A stretch of DNA of 64,000 nucleotides from Chlorokybus atmophyticus (lineage: Eukaryota; Streptophyta; Chlorokybophyceae; Chlorokybales; Chlorokybaceae), in NCBI GenBank assembly GCA_009103225.1, contig RHPI01001517.1, positions 18,911 through 82,910 on the forward strand, in the 5' to 3' direction. The notes beneath the pieces were generated by a model. The model was not told the DNA's origin and did not search any database. It worked only from the letters and a program-made list of their open reading frames with translations. Each line of letters starts with the position of its first letter. Position 1 is the stretch's first letter. The translations under genes were made by a program, and so were the position numbers. This document shows, in pieces, positions 22,660-34,533 of the stretch.

Positions 22660-22703
22660 TGCGTGCGTTGGTGCGTATGCGTGCGCGTGTAAATATGTGG
22701 GTA

Positions 22704-22734
<31 letters not shown>

Positions 22735-24626
22735 GTGCCAGCGAGCGTGCAAGCGTGTGTAAGCAAAGAAGTGTGTATATAGCGTGCGCCAACGTGTGCC
22801 TGAGCAAGTAGCTGCACAGTAACAATCCAGGCCAGGCCAGGCCAGGCAAGAGGCGAGCTCAAGTCGCCGCCTGCAGGCGGCGGCGGCAACTGTTGACGAC
22901 GTGCAGTGGCGCGGGGCATCTCTCTGTGTGTAGGCATCTTGCTGTAAGGAACTCCGGTTAGCGAAACTGCCTGACGACTCAAAACCTGCTGCATGCGTGG
23001 TTAAGGGACCGGGATCATGGGGCGGAAGATTCAAGTAGATTCCGCCACACTACAAGACAAGAGTCTGTCAGGTTTCACAACCTCCTCCAGTGTTCAAGGT
23101 TCAAGGGGACCACCGCATTGTAGACATTAGTGTACATTGTCTGCCTCCCTGCGCGTTGTAGTATTAGTTACTGCTGAATAGGTTAAAGGGCTTATGATGC
23201 ATTAACAAGCATACCACAACCCCTCATGATAGCGTCTTTTACTACCATGGCCTAGTAGGCTAAGCGCCGCGTTACACACATGTTTCATATTATGAACTAC
23301 ATGCATATAGTCATAATGCAATGTCGCTATTAAAAAGTTAATTAAATTTTGTTTACGTTTTGCAATGAGTTTAACAATTGGATTCATGTTGTGTAAGTTG
23401 GTTGCGAATATCCATGCAGTGCGCACATCTGTACATAAGTATAAGTGTTATTATAGATTTTTATAAAAATTAATGAGAGGGCTTTTTTCAACTACTACTC
23501 AGGCGATTGTGCAATATAGTATTAATTTATTAAAAATATATGCAGCATGCATGCATTACGATTACCATCACCAATAGAACTTTGAACCCACCGCAGTGGT
23601 AATAAAGTCGATAACCTACTTGCATGCCTTATTGCTTATGAACTGTATTGCTTATCATACATTTTGTAAAAAAACATTCGATTACCTTGATATCAGTAAA
23701 ATACCAAAAAGCATAAATTTTCCATGCGTAGATAACACACAACAAGGGCAAACTCAAAACCAAAGACAACATGCCTTTTGTATTTGTGCGAATCTAGCTC
23801 AGCGCCACGCGTAACCGATAACCTTCGCAACACTTATGAATCTTGGTCTCAACTTTCGGGCATTGCAGGTCATGTGCAACAGCAAGGATGGGCTCTTGTA
23901 TTTCATTCTTTATACACAGCACAAAATTGGACATCATTCTGACGTGTACGGAAGTCATTACCACCATATACGCGTTGTGCAGTTTGCCATTACCACCACC
24001 ACCACCAACAACAACATGAAGGCAGTGTGGCACTAGTGCACCAGGGGTGGCTCAAAGACGAGCTTCGCGCGCGCAAAAACTCCCGCGGGACAATTGCTTT
24101 GATTTTTGAGCTCGCTGCGTGCGCCGTGCTCAGTCGCTCGCCTTGAGCGTCGCTTTGAGCTCGCTCGTGGAAGCAGCTGCAACTCGTGGAGCAAGCGACG
24201 CCGGCGGCGGCGGCGCTGTCGTCTTTGTCGTTCGTAAGCAGGCCAGGCCAAGCCGTGTGCTCTTATCATGAGGGGTTTCGTAAGCGCCGCCTGAGAGCTG
24301 CTTGCAGCCGGAGTGGCTGCTGCGCCAGGGAAAGTAGGTGTTCAGTTGAGAGAGCGCATTGGTCTGCATACAGCAGCCATTGGGCGTGAAAGGTGAAAGG
24401 GCTGACTGCGTGTGGTGACCATCAAAGCCGTAGGGCTTGCAGCATTGAAAGCCCACGACGTAAGTATGCGGCAAACTTGATGGTGGCTGCCCGAATCGGC
24501 CCAGCTTTGCGCTGGTTTTTTGGCTGCTTCGCTGCTTGCACTTGCAATGTGCATGCTTCGTGCTGGCAGACAACTGTTGGTTGACTGCTTCTATGCCCTT
24601 CTTTCCTTGGCGTCCAGTGGTTGAGG
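22660..24626. other. Divergent intergenic region
   Basis: Lies between the 5' ends of the LRAT-domain gene (-) and MORC copy A (+). It contains GGCCA pentamers (about 22828-22847), the 16 bp perfect palindrome GCCGCCTGCAGGCGGC near 22866, an AT-rich core (23200-23800), and GC-richer DNA from 24050 that may be the MORC promoter. No gene is recognised. Confidence 0.55.
22705..22730 (+). repeat. (GT)13 microsatellite
   Basis: Uninterrupted GT dinucleotides, just upstream of the LRAT-domain start. Confidence 0.95.
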
Positions 24627-27600
24627 ATGGGGAAAGCCACACGGCCGAGCAGCTGGCAGGGAAATCCCATCAAGTCGACCAACAAGAAGGGCACACAGGT
24701 GAGAGCTCCTCGTTGACTACCCGACTGCGTGTCTAAAGTTGAAAGGCAGCTTGCTGATTGATGCTTTGATCGGAGCTGCTCTGATGGTGCTTGCATGGCG
24801 GGGCTCACGTCTGCTAACGACTTGCTGCTGACGCACTGAACAACCGTCAAGCTCTAGTGCATTACATACTGCGTGTGTAAACGCTTGTGCGGGTTTGTGG
24901 CATTCGGCATTGTGTATAGTTGGTGATGTCTGTACGGGGGAGTCAGCTTCGGCACCTGGTTAAAACCATTGTTTGTGCCTGGTAATTGGTGCAATCTGTG
25001 CGTGATCCAAGCCTCTACACAGAAATCGTGGAAGTGTTCGCACTCCAACCCTTTTGCGTCAATCCGCGAGCTGGTTGAGAATGCGCGCGACAAGCAAGTG
25101 AGTTGTGCAAGCATGAAAACTCGTGTGACAGGCTGTGGTCACCTTGTTGTGTTTGTTGAACCAACATCGGGCTGTTGCAGGGTGTCTAGAACAGCACTCT
25201 GTTGAAAGTTGATGCCAAAGCGGATGCAGATGGGGCCATCACCGATATGGAATTCCTGGACAATGGTTTTGGGATGAGCCCTGAACAGTTGCGAGACCTG
25301 GGAGACACAGATGGATGCTTGGCGTGGTTGTGTTCTAGACATGCTGAGTTTACTATTCGCACTGTGATGATTATGCGTGCGACATGCTGCTCCATATCAA
25401 AGTTGTGGCAGAAGTATTTGCAGCTTGACCGTGACAATCGCTGTGTAGGCGCATGCGAGCAGTCTGACATAAACATGCATCCATACACACTTGCACGCGC
25501 GCACATGCAAGAACTGCACACGCAAGCACACGTGCACATGCCAAAACTGCAGGCACAAAATGTCCCCCCCCCCCCCTTCCCCGCCGCACGGCACATACCC
25601 TGCGCACGCCCATGCATACGCATGCCCAGTCGCGCGAACACGCATACGCACAAGAGCGCGCACATGAGTACACACACTGGGCTTTCTTGCAGGGCATGCT
25701 ACTGAGAGGCCGGGAAGGCTTGGCGAGTTTGGTGAGGGTTTCAATCTGGCCAGTGCCAGCCTGGCCGAGGATGTGTTTGTCTTTACAAAAAACAAGGATG
25801 CGATCACCCAATACTCTGTATTGCGGTTCGGATTCACCTTGAACCGACATGAAGACCCGGATGGCACTGGCGCACTAGTGTCTGCTTTGGTCTGCTTGGC
25901 ACCCTCCAGTTGAGTACAAGAGTGTGTGGTTAATGCAAACCTCAACTCTGCATGTTTTCAACACATGTACAAGGCATGTGGCATTGATGTTGGGTGTTTG
26001 CAGAGAAACACAACGAGCTGCGAATCACAGACAGAACGTACTCGCTTTACAACAATAGCGCCTTCTTCAGTGACGAGTCTCCGTATGAGAACACAGAAGA
26101 CCTGGAAGGCGAATTTGACAAGATCCCCGAAACGGGCACGCTCATAGCTTCTCCACGTCCACTCCGACACTCAGCTGTTGGTCAGTGACAGCCAGTGTTA
26201 TGCACGGCGTGACATCCAGTGTCACCCAACTAGTTTGATGTCCATGTTGCAGGCTGTTATATCAATCTGGACAGTTGCGTGCTTCTTTGGTGGCTGCAAT
26301 GACAGAAAGATATCTTTTGATTGTGAGCTATGCAGAAGCTGTGTGTATGGCTGATGTGTTGTGCCTCGCAGTTGGAGGATGACCGCATCGTGTGCAACCG
26401 CCGAGAGCTCCGTCAGCACGAGGACAGCAAGGAGGAGTATCCCAAGGTGACATATCTTGCTTACAAGCTTCAAGCACATAAATGTCGATGGCCACATTCA
26501 TGAGCCATGTAGCACACACTTGCTGGAGTTGAGACAAGCACAGTGTTTTCACAAATGTGCAACAAACCAAATAGCAGAACTGACTGTCCTCCTGCAGGTG
26601 TATGATCTTGGCGTCTATTTGGCTCGTGCGCATCTGCCAAAGGTGAAGTAGTGGAGTCCTGATTCTTCAATGTTCATGTTTGTAACACTCAGCGGGTTCC
26701 AGTTGCTCCATCAACGTAAGCGTGGTCGCTAGCTGCGGGATTCTGCAGCCAGCATGCACATATTGTTATCAAGATGTCAACCATGCGTTCCAGTGTTGCT
26801 CCATGGTGTCTCCCTTTCGCTGCAACCCACAATGGTTGTATGCTGCAAATTGACGCATATCTGTGTGCAGGACAACGGCGTTCACAAGGAGGAACGTAGC
26901 AAGGACGGGAAGTTGATGACTATTCTAATCAATGGGGTTGAGGTCGACCAAGAGTGCCATCCGTGGCGACAATTGGAGATAAGAATGTTGGTGCGTGCAA
27001 CAAGCGACTAGCAGACCCTTGCATGCTGTGCAAGGGTCTGCTAGTCGCTTCGCACTGTGAACAATTGGTTGGCTCGTTTAATCTCCGTTCACAACTTTGC
27101 AAGAACATGTGCAACGTTTCCGTTGTGCGTGCAGAAGCAGCCCGCACCCTTTTGGAAGATGTCTGAGCCCATAGAGTTCGAGTGGCCTTTGAGAAATAAA
27201 GAGGACACAAAAGGAAAAGCTGTCATGCGCCTAGCGTGGACATCACCATGGTGAGTATGCAGACAGTCGCATGCGGATTTACCACAGTAGTCATGCAGAC
27301 TGCAAGCCTCCTTGCGTGAAGACTTTATGCATTGTCTGAGCGTATGTTAAAGGAGCAAGGAACGGTCCACTCTCGAGTATGGCTTCCTTGTGCACATTGG
27401 TGATCGAAGCTATCGTCCGGATCAGCTTGTTGTAACGACCCATGGAGATAGCGCCATCATCAGCTGGTAGATTGCGCACAGTGAAGTTCCCGCTCAGCAT
27501 TCACCGCTGAGCGGTTGTTGTTGCAGATCAAGCGCTATCCGTGTTGTTCCAGAAGATATACACCCGCTCTGCCAACAGTCTGCATGGCCCGAACGGGGTA

Positions 27601-29075
27601 AGCACACATGCCTATGTAATGCACGTGCTGCTGACAAGCTGAGATGAGATTGTGTGTCGAAGGCTGCACGCAGTGTTTCCTGACAGTGGATGGCCATGAA
27701 TTTTGCAAGATTTGGGATGAAGTATGCTGCGGAGGCGACAGTGCTCGTGGCCCGCCCTGCCCCATCAGTGACAAGCACTGGAAAGCGCTGCCTTCGGGCC
27801 TGAAGTGGGACTTAGCGTTCAAGGTAAGGCCAACTCTTGGGCATGCTGCGAGGCATCTGCAGCACACGCCCGTAGGCATGAGTTGTTCATGAAGACAGCC
27901 AGAGCGTCAAGTACACATCATGCCCCACACATGCGCACACACGCATGCAAGCACACACGTTGCGTATAGGTTGTCGTTGTCATTGAGGTGTAGTGCAACC
28001 TTGCCACCGACAGCGGCAGGGTCAGTTGTGCATGATGAGCACCCTTCTGCAGGGCCTGATGGGCATTGTGAGCGTGCCGCCCCATACTCTGCGGCCACAT
28101 CACAGCAAAGAAGTTCTCAAAGACGGCGAGGGCGGGTATGCAAACTTCAAACTGGTACGCACCCAATAAGAGTGCAAGCAACCAAATTCTTGGCGCTATC
28201 TAAGCATGCCACCATCTGCGTGAAGTTGCTGTCAATGTCACGCTCAACAGTGTACCAACCAACAACTTGCAGGCTTTGGCACAAGCTGCGTATGCATGGA
28301 CTGGCGCAAATCATCCTCCCGATCACCAAGCGCAACCGGCCTCAAACCCGGCCCCAGCACGTGCTGTGCCCCGCAAACGCAAGATTGTGTCGGACGAGGA
28401 CACGGATGGCAGCGACCGCGATCCAGACGCAGAGCAACCTGCAGCGGTGCCTTTGCCTCCCACACCTGAAGACGATTCCGGGACCACGATGCTGGATAGG
28501 GTGAAAAGGGCGAGGCGGTGCACTGTCCCTAAGATAAACACTGCTCCTGAATCTCCCAAGAAGCGGAAAACTGCCACGCCCAGCTCAACTGTAAGAGCAT
28601 GCGAATACGCATAGCTGACATGTGTGCTTGTTGTGGTGGTGCACGCTTACTTAGAACCTTCCATGTGGTGTCTGTTGACTGGCCTTGCATCCTAGCAGTC
28701 CCATGTTGAAGTGCGCTTTCGTTGTCCTTGCACATGCATGTGAACCACCTTTGTGTGGCTTGTCCTCAGGCACCGAAGAAAGTGAGGCCAACACTGAAGT
28801 TAGTTCAGCAGGAGTTAGCGGCCCTGCAGAAGAAGCAGGCTGCGGACAAGGCCAAGCTGCAGAAGCATGAGGCTTAGGCGGCCAAGCGGGCGCAGGCGGT
28901 GGATGAGATGAAGGTGGTCATCAGCGAGGGCGAGTCGCAGCTCAGCGAACTGCACAGACAGTTTGGGAACCAGCCTCAGCTGGCTGCCATCAAGGACATC
29001 CTTGACAGGTTGCGGGCAACTTCTGCGAGGCTGGGCGCCCCAACAACATTTACAAAGGTGACAATAATGAGATAG
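24627..29075 (+). CDS. MORC-like: MORC-type GHKL ATPase, copy A (damaged or mis-sequenced)
   Basis: Recognisable exons: 24627-24698, 25023-25097, 25181-25310, 25693-25908, 26004-26180, 26372-26446, 26598-26642, 26871-26990, 27135-27250, 27527-27597, about 27640-27822, 28053-28154, 28273-28590, 28770-29057. GHKL motifs are intact: RELVENARD (motif I), LDNGFGMSP (motif II), RLGEFGEGFNLAS (motif III). Later exons hold an S5-like domain, a tryptophan/cysteine segment (WDEVCC...HWKALPSG) that may be a degenerate CW finger, PHTLRPHHSKEVL resembling the MORC NKQDF block, a KRK-rich nuclear localisation region and a coiled coil. Lesions compared with copies B and C: a TAG at 25187-25189 unless the acceptor moves to it, the exon-3 donor changed from GT to AT at 25311, a 2-nt deletion near 26146, and an in-frame TAG at 28875-28877 after which coil-like sequence continues for 60 codons. 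MORC ATPases compact chromatin and silence transposons. It may be a living gene with errors or a young pseudogene. Confidence 0.7.
27002..27050. repeat. Perfect 22 bp inverted repeat with 5-nt loop
   Basis: Arms 27002-27023 and 27029-27050 are exact reverse complements around TGCTG. It lies in an intron of MORC copy A. Confidence 0.92.
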
Positions 29076-29988
29076 CTAGTTAATGTCGGTAGCACGTCTG
29101 TAGCACAGCCGCACCATGTGGCTTGCAAAGATTGCTGCCATATAGATAGTCCAGTTGTACAGCTTTTTCCACTGCACTCCGTCTAGGTAGGAAGTTAGTT
29201 AACTTGGGCATTCTAAAAGGAAGTGACTTGCAAGCTTCGCACCAATCGGCGTGACATCTACATACAATGCAGTCAGCGAGCATGCAATCAAAGTACACAC
29301 AATTTCAACTACGCTGCGTACATACATCACGTGCATATTCTGTACACATATCGCTGATGGTCATGCAGGCGGGGTGCAGCGTCTGGCACTAAATAGGTGT
29401 TGAACACTTGTGCGATTTGTACTGACATCATCACACAGCCTCTACCCTGCCCATTCACCCTGCCTGCTTGCTTGCCTTGAGTCATAGCTGTGTTGTACAA
29501 AAGCTGCAAGGTGCAACTGACATGCAAATCTACGTGAACATGCCATGCCACAACCACATCACAACACTGACCAACGTGACCACCGGGCTAAGGCATGCGC
29601 ATGCTATCTACCCTGTCTTTGTAGGAGTCATGCACTCAGTTTTACCACAGTTTTGCACTCCTTTCAGAATCACAACACAGTACACAGCCACACACATACT
29701 GCGACACGCACATGCGCACTTACTCCACACCGCCTACCATAGACAAAAAAGGTACATAAGCAGACACCATGGAACGTATTTGGTACACTGCTTCGTTGGG
29801 CGCTCGCTAACACTTGCAACACCACTCCGCGCACACAGTCACCGCACACAATGCCACACACAGCCAACTCAACTCACACAATCCTCCACTCCCCATGTCA
29901 CACACGCTGTCACACCACACATGAACACGTCGCTGCCACGGCCGCTCACCCCTGTTCAGCCACTTCAATGTCACCTTCTCGCACTTAC
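29076..29988. other. Region between convergent MORC copies A and B
   Basis: Homologues of the C-terminal exons of copy A (KQPAPFWKM onward) were not found on the minus strand here, so copy B appears cut off at its 3' side. 29640-29900 is ACACA-rich. No other gene is recognised. Confidence 0.5.
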
Positions 29989-31430
29989 ATGCGTGCGCGC
30001 AAGTTGTAGAACTCCGGGTCCACCTCAACCCCGTTGACCAGTATTGTCATCTTCCCATCCTTACCACCTTCATCCTGGAGCACGTCGTTGTCCTGACTAA
30101 CAAGCACACATGTCAGTTGCCGGCATGCGTTGTTTGGGAGTTGCAGCGATGAGGATGCCACCAAACAACATTAAAAAACATTCAAACTCGCGCAGCACTG
30201 TTGGCTATCTTTGCGCAGCAACTGACAGCAACCCAACATGATGCCGCTAGCAGCCAAGCAGTGCAAGTCTCCAAACTCACCTTTGGCAAGTTGGCATGAG
30301 CCAAGTAGACGCCAAGGTCAGACACCTGTAATCAGCGGTTGCTGTTCGTTCCTGGCAAGATCAATCAAACACATCGCACTTGTCTAACCAGCAACTCTGA
30401 GCTATGCGACCTGAACTAGTTTATGTCGACCACATGGTGATCAACATATGCAGTTGTGCTGAAAGAATGACAAGCGACATGTGTCACCATGGGGTAGTCC
30501 TGTTTACTGTCCTCGTGCTTATACAGCTCTTTACGGTTGTACACAATGCGGTCGTCATTCAACTGCAATGCATGGCACAGTAAGTGCACTGCAGTACACA
30601 CGTATATTGGTGAGTACCTCATTGCTTGGTCAGCACTCAAGTGTGTCCTGATTTCCGCCAGTTGCCAGCTGGCTTTCAGCATGCGGCATTGCACGCGCTT
30701 GTGTGCATCAGGCATGACACTGACTGGCACTTACCGACAGCTGCATGTGCCGGTGCACGCGCAGGAGCCTTATGAGCGTACCCGTTCCGGAAATGTTGTT
30801 GAACTCATCTTGCAAGTCTTCTATGCACTCGTATGGAGACTCGTCTTTGAAGAAAGCGCGGACGTTGAAAGGCGTACACGTGGCGTCAATGACTCCCAGC
30901 TCCTTGGTTTTCCCTGCAAACACCCAACCATGGCGCAACACGATACCCACATGAACTATTTGCTGCGTACGTGCACTTCATGTTAATGTCAGACTACCGA
31001 TACGGAAAGTGAAGGCATTGTTACTCAACTGGAGGGTGCCAAGCAGATCAAAGCTGACACAACCGCCCCCGTGTCATCCGGATCTTCATGGTTTTCAAGA
31101 ATGCATCCCCGCCGAAGCACTGCGTACTGAGTGAAGGCATCTTCCTGGCCTTTGTACTTTGTGAAGATGAAACTGTCCCCTGCCAAAATGCCGCTGGCCA
31201 GCATGAAACCCTCTGTAAAAGTTGCCAAGCCTCCCTCCCGACCGATTGCTGACAGTCCCTGCAGAGCCAAGCACGCGATTGGTGTACGTGAGTGTGTGCG
31301 CTGCGCATGTACGTGCGTATGTGCCCGCATGCGTGTGTGCATACGGGTTGCTGCATGGCAGAGTGCGTTGGATTGTGCGTGCGCGCAGGTTCGGTGTTAT
31401 GATAGACAAGAGGGGGGGGGGGGGGGACAG

Positions 31431-31660
31431 NNNNNNNNNNNNNNNNNNNNNNNNNNNNNNNNNNNNNNNNNNNNNNNNNNNNNNNNNNNNNNNNNNNNNN
31501 NNNNNNNNNNNNNNNNNNNNNNNNNNNNNNNNNNNNNNNNNNNNNNNNNNNNNNNNNNNNNNNNNNNNNNNNNNNNNNNNNNNNNNNNNNNNNNNNNNNN
31601 NNNNNNNNNNNNNNNNNNNNNNNNNNNNNNNNNNNNNNNNNNNNNNNNNNNNNNNNNNNN
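31431..31660. other. Assembly gap (230 Ns)
   Basis: Undetermined bases in an intron of MORC copy B; immediately flanked by a G homopolymer (about 31412-31425) and GGGG on the right. Confidence 0.99.
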
Positions 31661-32490
31661 GGGGACATGTACGTGCGTGGGCGGGCGGGTACACAGCGTT
31701 TGAAGTAAAAAGTCGCGAGTCAACAGACCCTTACCACGGGCATTATGCTGCATATTCATTGCAGAGCAATGACTGTTCACAGCATGCTCAGAACACAGCC
31801 TGCTTTTGCACCCACATGTGTCTCCCAGGTCTTGCAACTCTTCAGGGCTCAACCCCAAGCCGTTGTCCAAAAATGCCATCTCTGTGATGGCCCCATCTGC
31901 CGCTTCCGACATGCCAGCAATCTGCAGTAGAGTGCTGTTCCCGCCCTGCAGTAAGCTGTCGTTTCACACACTGATCTAAACAGGGCGACCACACAGCCTG
32001 GCACATGTGTGTCTCAGGCTCGCGCTCTCACCTGCAATTTGCGCACGTTTTCGACCAGCTCGTGGATTAACGCAAAGGCATGCAAGCGCAGATAGCGCCA
32101 CCACTCCTGCTTAGACAGTCTTGCATCCTGCATATATTGCATTATGTCCACATCGATAATGGAACCAACATGCAGAAACTGACTCCCCTCATTGTCCATG
32201 CACAACCGCCACAAACCATCCACATTCAACACACGCCCTGTAGTGCTCTGATCACAACAATCGGCGCATAAGCAGCAAGTCAGTTGTGAGTAGCAGCAGT
32301 AAGCCCCGCCATGCAAGCTCCATCAGAGCAGCTCCGCTTGATGCATCAAGTACAGTCAGCATGCTGCACTTTAAGTTCACTGAAGCGGCTGGCAGCCAGC
32401 AAGGACATGGATTTTACCTGCGTGCCCCTTTCGTTGGTTTATTCGATGGGCTCTCCCTGCCAGCTTCTCACCGGTGTGGCTTCTCCCATG

Positions 32491-32746
32491 CTGCACCACT
32501 GGACGCCAAGGCAAGAACAAAAAAATAGAGACGGTCACTATTGGATGAGTCACCATGTAAATAGCTGCTGAGGGACGAGATGTTGCATGCACACAATAAG
32601 CGCTGTTACAATCGGTCGCTGCACCACTGGACGCCAAGGCAAGAACAAAAAAATAGAGACGGCCACTATTGGATGAGTCACCATGTAAATAGCTGCTGAG
32701 GGACGAGATGTTGCATGCACACAATAAGCGCTGTTACAATCGGTCA
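32491..32746 (+). repeat. 128 bp tandem duplication
   Basis: The segment starting CTGCACCACTGG at 32491 is repeated from 32619 with almost no change (GGTCAC versus GGCCAC among the few differences). It starts inside the extra copy-A-like first exon within MORC copy B. Confidence 0.92.
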
Positions 32747-33113
32747 GGTCACCATGCAGCACACAAAAACTTCCACCAGGTGCCAGAGCTGGTTTCTCAG
32801 CATCACAATCATGATTATCAGCAGCAACAGTACAATGCACAAACGCCACTGACGCATGCACCTCAAGCAGCATGCATGCCCAAGCTTGACATGATCATTG
32901 TTTGACGCACAAGCAGGATTGCATGCACTACAGTGAGACCATTCATGCGAGCACAATCAGACCGCTCCACCTGATGCATCAACAAGTACGTGTTGCATGC
33001 AGACACAGTGAGTAACGGGATAAGCGCACTCTCACCTGCGTGCTCTTTCTGTTGGTCGACTGGATGGTATCCCCCGACCATGGCCAAGTGGTTGCCCGCG
33101 TGGCTTCCTCCAT

Positions 33114-34533
33114 GCTCCCTTGACGTCAGCACCAACTGCACGTCAACACAAGCAGGAACACAGAACTGGTCGTTCAATAGCAACAGTGCCTCTCTGACCA
33201 GCAAACAGCACGCGCATTGCATGCAGTTGACAAGGATGGCATGCTCACAGGAGGTAAGCACACGGCCGCTTCCGACCACCTTCCTTCCGTCACACCCGAA
33301 TGCCTGCGCTCACAGCAGTCCAGCAGCAGCAGCAGCAGCAGCAGTCACTTACATCCTCAAGGGAAAGCGGCAACAACAGCAACTGCTCCGCCGGCTGGGC
33401 TTCATGAGCTTGAAGCCTGTAGCGACAGGCTTCAAGAGCTTGAAGGTTCAAACCCTCAGAGAAAACATCAGAGTGAGAGAGAGCCTGCTACAGGCTTTTC
33501 AAGAGCTCTTGACGCCTGTCGCCACAGGCTTCAAGAGCTTGAAGTCGAGCGCCAGCAGAGTCAGAGAGCCTGTCGCTAGGCTTCAGGCTCTTTATACCTA
33601 GCGATAAAAGAGCACTCTCTCTCTCAGGCAAAGTGAACCGAGTGCGGCTGGCGGCAATGGGCGTGTGGTGGGCCTTCCATCACGGTGATATGCGCTGCAC
33701 ATGATATACGGAATCTGATTGGAGTGTTTTTGCGCAGTGTTTATGTCAAGCTGCTTTCATGACTCCTGCAGTACAGCTTATCATGGCGGGCTGTGTAGTC
33801 GTTGTCTTGCCTTGAGTGCAATGCGATGCAATGCAGTGCATGGCATGGCAACGCAATGCAACGCCTGCTTGTAGCTGCCTACTGCAGAGTAGATAGGTAA
33901 CTTGGATAGAGAGAAACGTGGAAAGCAGGGACTTGCGAAGCTGAAGAGTGCAAGACTGCCACACCGACAGCAATGGTGCTGTGCATGTGTGCAATATGAC
34001 TCATACCCTATGCAAGGCGCATGGCAGAGTTTCCTTAGATTGGTTGCTTTCTTTGTTTCCCAAATCTCACTCCAACTCCATTGGATTAGATGACTTCCAG
34101 TGGAGGTGGCATTGTGGATTTTGAAAATGTACTGCACGCCTTGTTACTGCCGAGATGATGTGAGAGACACCATAGAGACATATTCAAAGAAAGCCGGTTT
34201 CCACTGTGCACACAGATGCACAGAGCGCAGCGCACTCATGCGCACGCTCCCATATTACAAGTGTACATAGGTGCTGTACGCTCAGTTTCACCTATCCACG
34301 CACACTGACAAACCCCTAAGCCGGCAGTTGACAAGACGGCAATAGGAGGCTGGCGGCGACGGCGGCGGGGGTGTGGGTGAAGCGGGAGGGGGAGTCCGTT
34401 GAGTCCTGCTGCTAGCGTGGCCGCTGCTGCTGCAAGAAGGCCGCTGACCAACTGGTTGGGGTCTTTTGCTACAAGCAGGTTGACATGCAAACACACCTAC
34501 TTTGAGCCAAGCACGACCCCGGTTGGGACTTAC
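33114..34533. other. Spacer between the two duplicated MORC units
   Basis: Contains a (CAG)n run (33312-33344), the hairpin cluster and a short CT run (33614-33626). 33000-33900 is homologous to 36430-37490, so it belongs to the duplicated unit. From 33900 to 34530 no gene is seen; 34320-34440 is CCGCC-rich. Confidence 0.6.
33405..33595. repeat. Cluster of related hairpins
   Basis: The word CAGGCTTCAAGAGCTTGAAG and its partner CTTGAAGCCTGT recur. 33409-33420 pairs perfectly with 33425-33436 over a 4-nt loop; 33503-33519 pairs with 33524-33540 with about one mismatch and a 4-nt loop; a weaker one lies at 33568-33591. They sit in the flank of the duplicated unit, upstream of copy B. Confidence 0.8.

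Larger units (their letters stand above)
29989..33113 (-). pseudogene. MORC-type ATPase, copy B (truncated, frameshifted)
   Basis: Exons homologous to copy A, read downward: 33113-33036 (MEEATRATTWPW...), about 32100-32032, about 31951-31827, about 31260-31028, about 30915-30740, about 30570-30496, 30333-30289, about 30098-29989. Motif II LDNGLGLSPEEL is intact, but motif I reads ELVENVRK, losing the final Asp of ELVENARD. In motif III one extra base (GGCAACTTTTACAGAGGG against GGCGAGTTTGGTGAGGG in A) shifts the frame. The second half of the gene (all exons after NGVEVDPEF) is missing. A second, copy-A-like first exon (start 32489) with an in-frame TAA lies inside its first intron. A 230 bp gap falls between exons 3 and 4. 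Confidence 0.75.

Noticed and set aside
22490-23034. Retention of the longer 170-codon frame upstream of the LRAT start
   Set aside because: It runs through the GT microsatellite and has no N-terminal features; the LRAT domain begins at 22659.
24627-29075. Reassignment of TAG to glutamine in this genome
   Set aside because: Other genes here have sensible TAG stops (8020, 15839, 39479, 48316), and intact genes show no internal TAG.
31048-31912. Frames running through the N block
   Set aside because: They are open only because Ns give no stop codons.
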